Shown here piece by piece: positions 12,838 through 22,085 of a DNA stretch of 43,684 nucleotides. Origin of the DNA: Nitrosomonas supralitoralis. Its GTDB lineage: Bacteria > Pseudomonadota > Gammaproteobacteria > Burkholderiales > Nitrosomonadaceae. A model generated the notes under the pieces. It saw only the letters and a list, made by a program, of their open reading frames with translations. It did no database searches and was not told where the DNA came from. The stretch is taken from positions 1 to 43,684 of the forward strand of contig NZ_PXXU01000028.1 of assembly GCF_003011925.2 (NCBI RefSeq), given 5' to 3'. Numbering within the stretch: the first letter of the stretch is position 1; each line of letters starts with the position of its first letter. A program made the position numbers and the translations under genes.

Positions 12838-14112
12838 TTAACGCCCCTTCCTTGAGCCGATCAAATGCAATGAATCCCCCTTACTCTGATTTAGCAGGTG
12901 CCATTTTCTAACCAAAGTCATCATGACAGATACAAATAATCCAAAAACGACAATGACAATATAGATATGTACCTCCAGTAAAATTAATAAAGCATAAAGT
13001 GACAACATCACTAGGATACTCAAATTCTCATTAAAATTCTGTACTGCAATGGAGTGCCCGGCCCCCATCAAAATATGTCCTCGATGTTGTAATAAAGCAT
13101 TCATCGGTACTACAAAAAATCCTGCCAGTCCGCCAATCAACATCAACAAAATAATAGCTATCCATAAATCTTTCACCAAAACCATAACCATCACAACCAT
13201 ACCCATTGCAATGCCCAATGGAATGACTGCTACTGATTGACGTAAAGAAATCCAACGAGCTGCCATGATAGCGCCTACTGCGATACCTAAAGCTACCACA
13301 CCTTGCAGTTGAGCCGCCTGGTTAAGCGGGTAATCCATTGCCACTTCGGCCCATTTCAAAACAATAAACTGTAGCGTGGCACCTGCTCCCCAAAACAAAG
13401 TGGTTACAGCGAGAGAAATCTGTCCGAGTTTGTCTGTCCATAACAATCTAACGCAGTGACTAAATTCATGAATCAGAAAGAAAGGATTTCTCTTGGGAAT
13501 ACGATGATCAACGCCTGTATTAGGGATATACAAATTGAATAGTGCCGCGATCGAATAAATGATAGCTATTAGAAAAATCCCACTTTCCAATGCATTGTCT
13601 ACTCCTGTATCTATAAAAGGGAAATCAAGTTGCAACAAAACATCCGCAACCGAAGGAGTAATCAATATACCGCCTAATACAGTCCCCAATACGATAGAAG
13701 CTACCGTTAATCCCTCAATCCATCCGTTTGCAATCACCAGTTTTTCCGGTGGCAATAATTCTGTCAATATGCCATATTTAGCAGGCGAGTAAGCGGCGGC
13801 ACCCAATCCCACAACTGCGTACGCAGCCAACGCAAAATATTGATGCGTAGCAACAAATAATAACCCGCAACCTGTAATTTTGATGGTATTGCTAATAAAC
13901 ATGACTCGCCCTTTTGGCATAGAATCAGCAAATGCGCCAACAAATGGAGCAAGAATGACATAGAACAATACAAAAACAAACTTCAACATAGGTGTTAGGT
14001 AAGCAGGAGCATGCAAATCAATGAGCAAAGCAATCGCCACAACGAGCAACGCATTATCTGCAAGTGAAGAAAAGAATTGCGCTGCCATAATAGTATAAAA
14101 CCCGCGTTTCAA
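12838..14112 (-). CDS. lplT: Lysophospholipid transporter LplT (MFS)
   Basis: LplT flips lyso-phospholipids from the outer to the inner leaflet of the inner membrane, where Aas re-acylates them. The product is 424 aa with about 12 hydrophobic spans. Family marks are AQFFSSLADNALL at the start, APFVGAFADSMPKGRVM between spans 2 and 3, and GLGAAAYSPAKYGILTELLP. The start is TTG at 14112, with AGGA 7 nt upstream. The next ATG (14088) would cut into the first helix. No aas gene is adjacent here, unlike in enterics. It faces the glycosylase gene convergently and diverges from alr across 222 nt. Confidence 0.92.
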   Translation of the reverse strand: MKRGFYTIMAAQFFSSLADNALLVVAIALLIDLHAPAYLTPMLKFVFVLFYVILAPFVGAFADSMPKGRVMFISNTIKITGCGLLFVATHQYFALAAYAVVGLGAAAYSPAKYGILTELLPPEKLVIANGWIEGLTVASIVLGTVLGGILITPSVADVLLQLDFPFIDTGVDNALESGIFLIAIIYSIAALFNLYIPNTGVDHRIPKRNPFFLIHEFSHCVRLLWTDKLGQISLAVTTLFWGAGATLQFIVLKWAEVAMDYPLNQAAQLQGVVALGIAVGAIMAARWISLRQSVAVIPLGIAMGMVVMVMVLVKDLWIAIILLMLIGGLAGFFVVPMNALLQHRGHILMGAGHSIAVQNFNENLSILVMLSLYALLILLEVHIYIVIVVFGLFVSVMMTLVRKWHLLNQSKGDSLHLIGSRKGR

Positions 14113-14334
14113 ACTTATTTCCTATTATTTTGGTTATTCGCCAAGTAACTGATAATTGAACTCTTTCTTTAAAAGCCTACTTAAAGAAAAAGCTTTGACT
14201 CATTCTTTACCAATAATTTCAATCTAACATACGAGATTAGCATATTATGCAGGGTACCGAAGCATCAACGCTTGAAAGTATATTCGATGCACTGGATAGA
14301 ATCTTAACAATAATATTTTTTATCATAAAATTTA

Positions 14335-15417
14335 ATGTCACGCCCAATTCAAGCAATCATTAACCATTCCGCTTTAACACATAATCTGACCATAGTCCGT
14401 CAATACGCACCTGATGCGCGTATTCTGGCAGTTCTCAAAGCAGATGCGTACGGCCATGGACTACTTAATACCGCTAACGCTCTTAAAAATGTCGATGGAT
14501 TTGCACTACTGGAATTAGATGCCGCTATATCTCTACGCACCACAGGTTATCAACAGCCAATTTTACTCTTGGAAGGCTTCTTTTCTACAAACGAATTAGC
14601 TTTATTTGAACAGTATCAATTGAGTTCCGTCATTCATCATACTGAGCAAGTAGCCATGTTATCTAAATACAAGCAACATAGAATGGGTGTATTCATAAAG
14701 GTAAATACCGGCATGAATCGATTGGGATTTTCTCCCAAACAATTGCCACAGATCATTGAGGAATTGATAAATAATCAACACATAAAAGATATTACGCTCA
14801 TGACACATTTTGCCAGCGCCGATGATCCTTCTGAAAAAGCAAGCGTTTCTCGTCAGCTTCAATGTTTCGAAACAATCACAAAAAAATATAATTATCCATG
14901 CTCACTTTCTAACTCAGCCGCCATAATCAATTACCCTGAAACCCATGGCAACTGGGTACGTCCTGGGATCATGCTATATGGCGCCTCACCTTTCTCCGAT
15001 AAAACTGCAGCAGATCTCAACCTTCAACCGGTCATGACGCTATCAAGTAAGATTATTGCAATACATGATTTGAAAGTTGGAGACAAAGTTGGTTATCACG
15101 GTCTTTTCGAGGCTGAATATCCAATGCGCATTGGCATTGCGGCGTGTGGTTATGCCGATGGCTATCCGCGTCATGCACCCACTGATACTCCTGTATTGAT
15201 TAATAATCAGCGTAGCCGATTACTAGGTCGAGTATCCATGGATATGCTGGCAATAGATCTAACCGGAATTAAAAATGCAAAACCAGGAGACTCAGTTGTT
15301 CTTTGGGGTGAAGGCATACCTGTCGATGAAATAGCTAAGTACGCTGGAACTTCCAGTTATGAGCTACTTTGTGGACTCGCTGCACGGGTAGATAGGAAAT
15401 TTCTTAAATCGTTTTAA
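14335..15417 (+). CDS. alr: Alanine racemase
   Basis: Alr is a PLP enzyme that interconverts L- and D-alanine for peptidoglycan. The product is 360 aa, normal for the family. The PLP lysine lies in LKADAYGHG near residue 35. The second catalytic residue, a Tyr, is in CGYADGYPRHAP near residue 265, and RVSMDMLAIDLT follows. The barrel body has NTGMNRLGF and RPGIMLYGASP. The start ATG at 14335 gives the family start; no strong ribosome-binding site is seen in the A+T-rich leader. It diverges from lplT and converges on the parvulin gene. Confidence 0.97.
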   Translation: MSRPIQAIINHSALTHNLTIVRQYAPDARILAVLKADAYGHGLLNTANALKNVDGFALLELDAAISLRTTGYQQPILLLEGFFSTNELALFEQYQLSSVIHHTEQVAMLSKYKQHRMGVFIKVNTGMNRLGFSPKQLPQIIEELINNQHIKDITLMTHFASADDPSEKASVSRQLQCFETITKKYNYPCSLSNSAAIINYPETHGNWVRPGIMLYGASPFSDKTAADLNLQPVMTLSSKIIAIHDLKVGDKVGYHGLFEAEYPMRIGIAACGYADGYPRHAPTDTPVLINNQRSRLLGRVSMDMLAIDLTGIKNAKPGDSVVLWGEGIPVDEIAKYAGTSSYELLCGLAARVDRKFLKSF

Positions 15418-15446
15418 TTGCCGATCTACCCGACATTGGAAGGAAA

Positions 15447-16241
15447 TTATTCTACTTTTGCTTTGCTGCGTAATTCTTGCACTACTGTAGCAAATTCGCG
15501 CTGCAGAACACGCTGTTGTATGTTTTGCTTTACTTCTTCAAATGGAGGAACTTCCATTGGACGTATATCCATCAATTGAATTACGTGCCAGCCAAATGAA
15601 GTTTGTACTGGCTGCTCGGTCAATCCACCCTTTGATAATTTTACCAGTGCTTCAGAGAATGGTCTGACATAAGCAGCAGGTGGGCTCCAGTTTAATTCTC
15701 CGCCATTTTCCTTACTTCCATCATCGATAGATTTTTCTTCAGCAATCTTGGCAAAATTACCGCCTTTCTTAAGATTAGCAATAATATCCCGCGCTTCGCC
15801 TTCGTTTTCTACAAGAATATGGCGAGCTTTATATTCTTTATCACCCATCTGCACTCTTAGAACATCGTATTCCTTACGTAAAGTATCATCGCTGACATGA
15901 TTATTTTTTATATAATCGGCCTGAAATGCTCTAACCAAAACTGCCTGGCGTGCTATTTCAAGTTGCGCGATAGTCTCTGGATCCTGATCAAGGCGCTTTT
16001 TAACCGCTTCTTGTGCGAGAATCTCTTCTGCAATTAGATTCTCACGTAAAGCCTTCCTCATTTCTGGACCATCTTGCTGCCCCTGCGCCACATTCGCCTT
16101 CACCATCAATTCCAAGCGAGATTGTGGAATTGCCACACCATTCACTTTAGCCACAACTCCTGATGACTGGGCCTGAACGGATAACGCTACCAAGCTCCAT
16201 ACACTAACTATCATTACTTGTGAGAATTTCTTCAAACGCAT
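15447..16241 (-). CDS. Periplasmic peptidylprolyl isomerase, parvulin type
   Basis: This is a foldase or chaperone for exported proteins. The product is 264 aa. Residues 1-24 are a signal peptide (basic MRLKKFSQ, hydrophobic core, ending SVQAQ). A SurA-N-like helical region follows (residues 27-125). The parvulin domain starts at about 140 with YKARHILVENE and contains GGELNWSPP and TSFGWHVIQL. I chose the ATG at 16241 because AAGGAA lies about 7 nt upstream and a signal peptide begins there. The frame is open further upstream, but those 49 codons have no such features. It may serve outer-membrane protein maturation like SurA or PpiD; which is not clear. Confidence 0.92.
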   Translation of the reverse strand: MRLKKFSQVMIVSVWSLVALSVQAQSSGVVAKVNGVAIPQSRLELMVKANVAQGQQDGPEMRKALRENLIAEEILAQEAVKKRLDQDPETIAQLEIARQAVLVRAFQADYIKNNHVSDDTLRKEYDVLRVQMGDKEYKARHILVENEGEARDIIANLKKGGNFAKIAEEKSIDDGSKENGGELNWSPPAAYVRPFSEALVKLSKGGLTEQPVQTSFGWHVIQLMDIRPMEVPPFEEVKQNIQQRVLQREFATVVQELRSKAKVE

Positions 16242-16394
16242 GGAATTTCCTTTTTTATGATTGGGATAAAATTTAAATTCATCAGAATATATCATCAATA
16301 TAAAGTATACGCTTATACTTCTTAGCCGTGAACTCCAGACACCATTTTTTCTAATGAAATTACTTGATATTACAGAGAAAAGCCCCATTAGTGT

Positions 16395-16700
16395 TTATTC
16401 AGGGAAAACCTTTTTAAAAGGTTTAACTGTTATTCTTTGGTATACGCCTGCATTAACATAAGGATCCTCATTAGCCCAAACCCGAGCTGCTTCCAGAGAT
16501 TCAAACTCCGCCACTATCAAACTGCCCGAGAAACCATGTGGACCGGGATCTTGATTATCAATAGCAGGGTATGGTCCCGCTAAAATTAATCTACCAGCTT
16601 CTTGCAATGTCTTAATTCTCCTTAAATGTTCTGACCTAACTGACATCCTTTTTTCTAAGCTATTTGGCATATCCTCTGCATTTATCGCATATAGCATCAT
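16395..16700 (-). CDS. yciI: YciI-like protein
   Basis: A 101-aa protein of the YciI family, a small ferredoxin-like fold related to muconolactone isomerase with a proposed His/Asp active site. The biochemical role is unknown. Family marks include [18 protein letters not shown] at the start, [19 protein letters not shown] in the middle and a V-x-x-FKKVFPE end. Its start overlaps the yciB stop by 4 nt. The yciB-yciI neighbourhood is shared by many proteobacteria. Confidence 0.9.
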   Translation of the reverse strand: MMLYAINAEDMPNSLEKRMSVRSEHLRRIKTLQEAGRLILAGPYPAIDNQDPGPHGFSGSLIVAEFESLEAARVWANEDPYVNAGVYQRITVKPFKKVFPE

Positions 16701-17302
16701 TGTTCCTTTCCAGGCTTATTGTCAATTTTTTCACTCAGATTGTCTTGTTCATATGCAGCCAAAATTTTTTCAGGGGCTTGCTCCAAATATTTCCCCAATA
16801 TCATAACTTGCAATATTATAAATACAAGCATTATTCCTGTAGCACCAAATAATTTAAACGTAACCCACGTATCTACCGAAAAGCTAAAAGCAACATAGAG
16901 ATTAATAACTCCCATGAATAGAAAAAAAACTACCCAACTCAAATTGAGTTTATTCCATATTGCTGCAGGCAAGCTCATTTGTTTCTCAAGCATTATTTCG
17001 ACTAAATTCCTTCTCAAAACTAAGCTCGATACAAGCAAAACAGATGCGATTAACCAATACAGCACTGTCGGTTTCCATTTAATAAACATCTCATCCTGAA
17101 CTAACAATGTAGCACCACCAAAAATTACAATAATCGCCAGATTTATCCACATCAGCTTTTCTATTTGATGCTGTCGAAACCAAAGCCAGCCTATTTGTGC
17201 AATAGTCGCTGCTATCGCTACAGCAGTTGCAATAAAAATATCATAAAACTTAAAAGTTAAAAAAAATAATATTACTGGAAACAGATCAAAGCAAAACTTC
17301 AT
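16697..17302 (-). CDS. yciB: Inner-membrane septation protein A (YciB family)
   Basis: YciB/IspZ is an inner-membrane protein linked to cell-envelope synthesis and intracellular septation. The product is 201 aa with five or six hydrophobic segments. The start [14 protein letters not shown] and the central KPTVLYWL and LNLSWVVFF patterns are typical. The ATG at 17302 gives the conserved MKF start; an upstream ATG at 17314 would add four residues. It is translationally coupled to yciI. The C terminus is short, charged and probably cytoplasmic. Confidence 0.93.
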   Translation of the reverse strand: MKFCFDLFPVILFFLTFKFYDIFIATAVAIAATIAQIGWLWFRQHQIEKLMWINLAIIVIFGGATLLVQDEMFIKWKPTVLYWLIASVLLVSSLVLRRNLVEIMLEKQMSLPAAIWNKLNLSWVVFFLFMGVINLYVAFSFSVDTWVTFKLFGATGIMLVFIILQVMILGKYLEQAPEKILAAYEQDNLSEKIDNKPGKEQ

Positions 17303-17373
17303 TGCGGTAAGCATTCCATATTTATTCTATTATCAGTCATAAAATCACTAAAAGTTGAAATTGTCGCTTATTA

Positions 17374-18525
17374 TCACTTTAGTATTGCAGGTAACTGAGT
17401 TGTTAAGGCGTTTCTTTCCTTGATTGCTGCACCCAACAATGCATATCCCAGCATATTTCCTGCGTTATCTTGATAAATTGCTTTAATACCATCATTCTCT
17501 GTTTCAACATTCCATTCACCTTTGATACTAAAATCTGGCGGCGAAACTACGGTTGGACATGATGGAGTCTTTACTATAACCGGCATTGCTGGATAATGAA
17601 TCTGAGTAGGATTACCCATAAGTGTTGCAGCTAAAGCCCGTGCGGCATGCGAAATAGGCATTACAAATGGCAGCACTTTTCCTTCAACTTCAGCACAATC
17701 ACCTAAAGCATAAATATCGGCACAATGAGTTCGTAGCAATCGGTTAACAACGATGCCTCGATTAACTTGAATACCTGCTGCGGCAGCAAGTTGCGTGCGC
17801 GGATTCAATCCAACCGCTGACAATACAATATCAGATTCGATTGATTCGCCATTGGTTAACGTCAGGCAAAATCTCTCTTGTATTTGATCAACCGACTGGG
17901 TCGTTGTATTTAAGTGAAAAACGACACCAGCCGCCGCCAATTTCTTCTGTATAAATGCTCCTCCCACTGGTGGCAGGAGACGTCCGAGCGGTTGCGCACT
18001 CATGTCAACCACATCGACTTGATAGCCATTCGCCACCAAATCATTGGCAAATTCGCAACCAATTAAACCTGCTCCTATAATACAGACTCTTCTTCGCCCA
18101 ATTAGCACATCACGAAATTTCTTATAATCATCAAGATCATTTACAGTTAATATCGCTGCTGTACCATTTCCTGATAATGGTAGCCGCACTTGATCTGCAC
18201 CCAGCGCTAAAACCAACTGTCCGTATACTATCCGTTCGCCATTCGACAAAGTTAGCGCATGATCTTCTTGATCTATCAAGGTAACCCGGCAAAAAGGACG
18301 GATGGAAATTTTCAACTGCTCTGCCATTTGAACAGCATCGCCATTTAAAATAGACTCAGGAGTCTTGCCGTATGATATAGCATTCGATAACATAGGTTTG
18401 GAATAGAAACCGCCATGATCGGCTGATAACATTTCAATGGGTAACTCTGTATCCAGCTTGCGTATTTCGCGTGCTACTGCATAGCCGGCCAAACCACTAC
18501 CCACAATCACCACCGATTTTCCCAT
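17374..18525 (-). CDS. FAD-dependent rubredoxin reductase-like protein
   Basis: The product is 383 aa. It has the two dinucleotide-binding loops of the pyridine-nucleotide disulfide oxidoreductase group: IVGSGLAGYAVARE (FAD, residues 7-20) and IIGAGLIGCEFAND (NAD(P)H, near 150-163). It also has the FAD-contact motif ADIYALGDCAE and the end GYALLGAA. The start LAGYAVAREIRKLD and the SKPMLS motif match rubredoxin-NAD reductases. Those pass electrons from NAD(P)H to rubredoxin for alkane hydroxylases or oxygen and ROS detoxification. There is no redox-active CxxxxC pair. No rubredoxin gene is visible nearby, so the acceptor is unknown. Confidence 0.87.
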   Translation of the reverse strand: MGKSVVIVGSGLAGYAVAREIRKLDTELPIEMLSADHGGFYSKPMLSNAISYGKTPESILNGDAVQMAEQLKISIRPFCRVTLIDQEDHALTLSNGERIVYGQLVLALGADQVRLPLSGNGTAAILTVNDLDDYKKFRDVLIGRRRVCIIGAGLIGCEFANDLVANGYQVDVVDMSAQPLGRLLPPVGGAFIQKKLAAAGVVFHLNTTTQSVDQIQERFCLTLTNGESIESDIVLSAVGLNPRTQLAAAAGIQVNRGIVVNRLLRTHCADIYALGDCAEVEGKVLPFVMPISHAARALAATLMGNPTQIHYPAMPVIVKTPSCPTVVSPPDFSIKGEWNVETENDGIKAIYQDNAGNMLGYALLGAAIKERNALTTQLPAILK

Positions 18526-18919
18526 TGACTCATATCTCCATTATTTCAAAATACATCTGATCATTCCAAACTCAGAACAAATCACTTATTAGAATATCTT
18601 CCCATCTAATGTCCAGTTTAACTCCCTGTGTTGTATTAGTATGTGATCATCGTGAAGGAGGCCACAAAATCGCAGCGCTATTGTTTTCTTCCTTCAATTT
18701 TTCAAGATTAAAAAAAGCACATTGATAAGGAAAGTATTCCAGATTCAATGTGCTTTTTTAATATTATGGCGAGTTGTCAATAAACAATGATAAACTAATC
18801 AATTAGATATTTATCAGTCAAATTCAATACCAAGTTGGTACACTAATTAATGTTATTTTAGCAATCTCCATCATTCAAAATACAATGTCAATAAAACCAA
18901 TCCACTTATAGCTACTTTC
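18526..18919. other. Intergenic region between mlaA and the reductase gene
   Basis: 394 nt with no convincing gene, containing one strong hairpin (18711-18759). The part from 18526 to 18710 should hold the promoter of the reductase gene. An open frame of 38 codons on the plus strand (18609-18725) has no ribosome-binding site. Confidence 0.5.
18711..18759 (-). terminator. Long perfect hairpin downstream of mlaA, probable terminator
   Basis: The 15-nt arms at 18711-18725 (AAAAAAGCACATTGA) and 18745-18759 (TCAATGTGCTTTTTT) are perfectly complementary around a 19-nt loop. The loop itself holds a small GGAA..TTCC hairpin. T-tracts on both strands make it bidirectional. It would end the mlaA message about 160 nt after the stop codon. 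Confidence 0.75.
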
Positions 18920-19684
18920 TTATTCTACTTCACTACTGTTAGTTACTAAGCTTGTGCGTCTTTGCAGATATGCATCGCGCATGAATTCATATTTATCCAA
19001 CGCAGCTTCTTCCAGCGTTTTCTCTACATCCAATAACTGCGCACGTGTATTTACAGCCCTCGCTCCTGCTACCGGGAGACGTAAAGCCGTTGAATTAATA
19101 TAACTCACATTATGCAGAAAAACCGATGTTACACCTTGCGTAACAGGATCCACAAAAAAACTGTCAACAGCAATGCCAAAAGTATCTCGCAGGGAACTCG
19201 GTCCAAGAAAAGGCAATACCACATAAGGTCCACTACCAATTCCATAATGCCCTAAAGTTTGACCAAAATCTTCATTTCTCTTGCTAAGATTAACATCACT
19301 AGCTGCACTTATATCGCTCGCAATATCGATCAAGCCAAAAACACCAAAAGTGGTGTTGATAAGTAATCGTGCACTAGTGGCAAGCGCACTCTCATAATTT
19401 AATTGAAGAATAGAGTTGGTTATCACCACCACATCGTTAAGGTTTGAAAAAAAGTTCCCTACCATCATTTCAAGAGGATCAGGCATAACCTTCTTATAAC
19501 CTCTAGCAACTGGTTCGAATACATTGTTATCGACCATTTCATTAAAATTAAAAACAGCACGATTCATCGGTTCAAGAGGATCGTAAGGACCGTTCTCGTT
19601 ATTCAATTTCGTGGAAGCACAGCCGGTTAAAAATAAACCAGCCAATAAAGTAGCTACAACTTTGGAATGAAAAGTATTCATCAT
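18920..19684 (-). CDS. mlaA: Outer-membrane lipoprotein MlaA (VacJ)
   Basis: MlaA is the outer-membrane part of the Mla system. It removes mislocalised phospholipids from the outer leaflet and hands them to MlaC. The product is 254 aa. The lipobox LTGC places the lipidated residue at Cys22. Family marks are YDPLEPMNRAVFNFNE right after the anchor, NLNDVVVITNSILQ, FGVFGLIDIA and the long FGQTLGHYGIGSGPYVVLPF block. No mlaBCDEF genes are adjacent. The 236 nt upstream of it to the prlC stop codon hold no gene. Confidence 0.95.
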   Translation of the reverse strand: MMNTFHSKVVATLLAGLFLTGCASTKLNNENGPYDPLEPMNRAVFNFNEMVDNNVFEPVARGYKKVMPDPLEMMVGNFFSNLNDVVVITNSILQLNYESALATSARLLINTTFGVFGLIDIASDISAASDVNLSKRNEDFGQTLGHYGIGSGPYVVLPFLGPSSLRDTFGIAVDSFFVDPVTQGVTSVFLHNVSYINSTALRLPVAGARAVNTRAQLLDVEKTLEEAALDKYEFMRDAYLQRRTSLVTNSSEVE

Positions 19685-19920
19685 GTTCTTATTTTAGTAA
19701 AAAATTTTATGGATATTGCCACATTTATAGAATAGGTTCAATACACACAGATTCGAAGTGACATGTTGGTTCATATCAACTAGGAACGAATATTACTTCT
19801 CAAAACATTTAAAAATTAATAAACCTTAATAAATCAGCTATCAATCTTCAGATATACGACAGATTAATCAGCGCATTTAACAAAATTTATTTGATAAAAC
19901 TCTATGCATAAATTTTATGA

Positions 19921-22014
19921 TTACACCACTCCCATTCCATTGTGACGCAACAACGCATCCAATTCAGGTTCTCGTCCCCGGAAGGCTATAAATGACTCTA
20001 ATGCTGGGCGACTACCTCCCACCGCAAGAATCTCTTCAAGAAAATGCGATCCTGTCACTGCATTAACTACTCCATTCGATGCAACCTCTTCAAACACACT
20101 ATAAGCATCTGCCGAAAGAACTTCTGCCCATTTATAACTGTAATAACCGGCCGCATATCCACCTGCAAAAATATGCGCAAAGCTATTCGGGAAACGGTTA
20201 AAATCTGGAGGAATGATTACTGCTACTTCACTTCTAATATGATCCAGTAACTGAAGCACTGTCTTGTCACCATCCGGGTTATAATCAAAATGCATATGCA
20301 TATCAAATAAAGCAAATTCAATTTGCCGTAACATTTGCAACCCACTCTGGAAATTTTTTGCCTTAAGCATCTTATCGAATAAAGAACGGGGCAAGGATTC
20401 TCCTGTTTCAATGTGGTGTGTCATACCGTTTACCACATCCCACTCCCAACAAAAATTTTCCATAAACTGGCTTGGCAATTCTACAGCATCCCATTCGACA
20501 CCATTAATACCTGACACGCCTAAATCTTCTACTTTTGTCAGCAGATGATGCAAACCATGACCAAATTCATGAAATAACACAATTACTTCATTGTGTGTGA
20601 ATAATGCGGGGCGCAACTGATTGTTAATTGTCACAGGTGATGAAAAATTGCACGTAAGGTATGCAACTGGGATTTGTATCTGACGTTTCCCTGTTTGCTG
20701 ATCATCAATTAGCCGTCGGGTAATAGCTTCGTCCATCCAAGCACCACCACGTTTGGTAGTTCGTGCATAAAGATCCAGGTAAAATTGGCCGATCAACTGA
20801 CCAGAGGCATCAAGAATATCAAAAAACTTAACATCGGGATGCCAGCACTGTACTGCGCGCGAAGTCAATGCAGGAAGAATATGAATGGCATACAGTTTTT
20901 CCACCAGCCTAAACATACCAGCCAGCACTTTATCTTCCGGAAAATACTGCTTAATCTCTTGATCGGAAAAAGCATAACGCTCTTCCCGTAACTTCTCACT
21001 GACATAAGCCAGATCCCATGCCTCAAGTTTTCGCAGATTTAATTTTTCGGTCGCAAATTGCTCAAGTGCATGCAGATCCCTTTCGGCATACAACCTTGCT
21101 TTATTCGCCAATTCTCTAAGAAAATCGAGAACCTGTTGCGGAGAAGCTGCCATTTTTGTTGCCAAAGAAACTTCAGCGTAATTCTCATAACCCAACATTT
21201 TTGCCTCTTCCTGACGGAGCTTCAATATCTTGTTAATGAGCGGCATATTATCCTTATCCGATCCAGCTTGACTATCAAATTCACTGGCTCGCGTAGCATT
21301 AGCACGATACATCTTCTCCCGCAAATTTCGATCATCGGCATATTGCAGTACAGGAAGATACGAAGGCATATGCAACGTGAATTTCCAACCTACTTTTGAA
21401 TCTGACGCAGCCAATTCCTTGGCTGTTTGTAGCACATCATCTGGAATACCTGCTACAGTTTCAGCATCTTCAATCAATAATTCAAAAGCATTCGTTGCAT
21501 CCAGCAAATTATCATTGAATTTTGAAGATAACTTTGATAATTCATTCTGAATCTGCAAAAATCGTTGTTTCTTGTCCGAAGGCAATTCCGCGCCACCTAA
21601 TCGAAAATCTCTCAATTCATTCTCAATGATCCTCTTCCGTGCCGAAGTCAAAAGATTAAACTCCGAACTTGCACGTAATTGTTTAAATTTCTCAAATAGC
21701 AATACATCCTGAGATAACTCAGCATAAAACTGAGTGATCAGAGGTAAGTTGGCATTGTAGATTTCCCGCAACTGTGAAGTATTCATCACTGCATTTAAGT
21801 GCGACACCTGGCCCCAAGCACGCGACAAGCGTTCACTCGCATCCACCATTGGTTGTACAAAATTCTGCCATGTAGGTGCTTGAGCATCGGCTCGCACTTT
21901 TTCAATCACTGCACGATTCTCTTCTAACAGTGTTTCGATGGCTGGAGCAATATGCTCATTCTTTATTTCTTTAAAACGAGGTAGTCCAGAAATATCAAGC
22001 AATGGATTTGTCAT
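19921..22014 (-). CDS. prlC: Oligopeptidase A (M3 family zinc peptidase)
   Basis: PrlC cuts short peptides, including released signal peptides, in the cytoplasm. The product is 697 aa, the normal size. It starts MTNPLLDISGLPRFKEI, typical for oligopeptidase A. The zinc site HEFGH is in LFHEFGHGLHHLL, and the downstream glutamate is in GINGVEWDAVELPSQFMEN. GGYAAGYYSYKWAEVL near the C terminus is another M3 hallmark. It stands 71 nt downstream of pyrC' on the same strand, so partial co-transcription is possible. Confidence 0.97.
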   Translation of the reverse strand: MTNPLLDISGLPRFKEIKNEHIAPAIETLLEENRAVIEKVRADAQAPTWQNFVQPMVDASERLSRAWGQVSHLNAVMNTSQLREIYNANLPLITQFYAELSQDVLLFEKFKQLRASSEFNLLTSARKRIIENELRDFRLGGAELPSDKKQRFLQIQNELSKLSSKFNDNLLDATNAFELLIEDAETVAGIPDDVLQTAKELAASDSKVGWKFTLHMPSYLPVLQYADDRNLREKMYRANATRASEFDSQAGSDKDNMPLINKILKLRQEEAKMLGYENYAEVSLATKMAASPQQVLDFLRELANKARLYAERDLHALEQFATEKLNLRKLEAWDLAYVSEKLREERYAFSDQEIKQYFPEDKVLAGMFRLVEKLYAIHILPALTSRAVQCWHPDVKFFDILDASGQLIGQFYLDLYARTTKRGGAWMDEAITRRLIDDQQTGKRQIQIPVAYLTCNFSSPVTINNQLRPALFTHNEVIVLFHEFGHGLHHLLTKVEDLGVSGINGVEWDAVELPSQFMENFCWEWDVVNGMTHHIETGESLPRSLFDKMLKAKNFQSGLQMLRQIEFALFDMHMHFDYNPDGDKTVLQLLDHIRSEVAVIIPPDFNRFPNSFAHIFAGGYAAGYYSYKWAEVLSADAYSVFEEVASNGVVNAVTGSHFLEEILAVGGSRPALESFIAFRGREPELDALLRHNGMGVV

Positions 22015-22085
22015 GTCTCTTCAAATAATCGTAGAAAATTTAGTCGTGTTTAGTTCTGATCAGCATAAATACTGTATCGGCTGAT

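Noticed and set aside
14247..14363. Short open frame upstream of and overlapping alr
   Set aside because: No ribosome-binding site and no sign of a leader peptide such as a run of one amino acid.
18609..18725. 38-codon plus-strand frame between mlaA and the reductase gene
   Set aside because: No ribosome-binding site, and its end lies inside the terminator hairpin.
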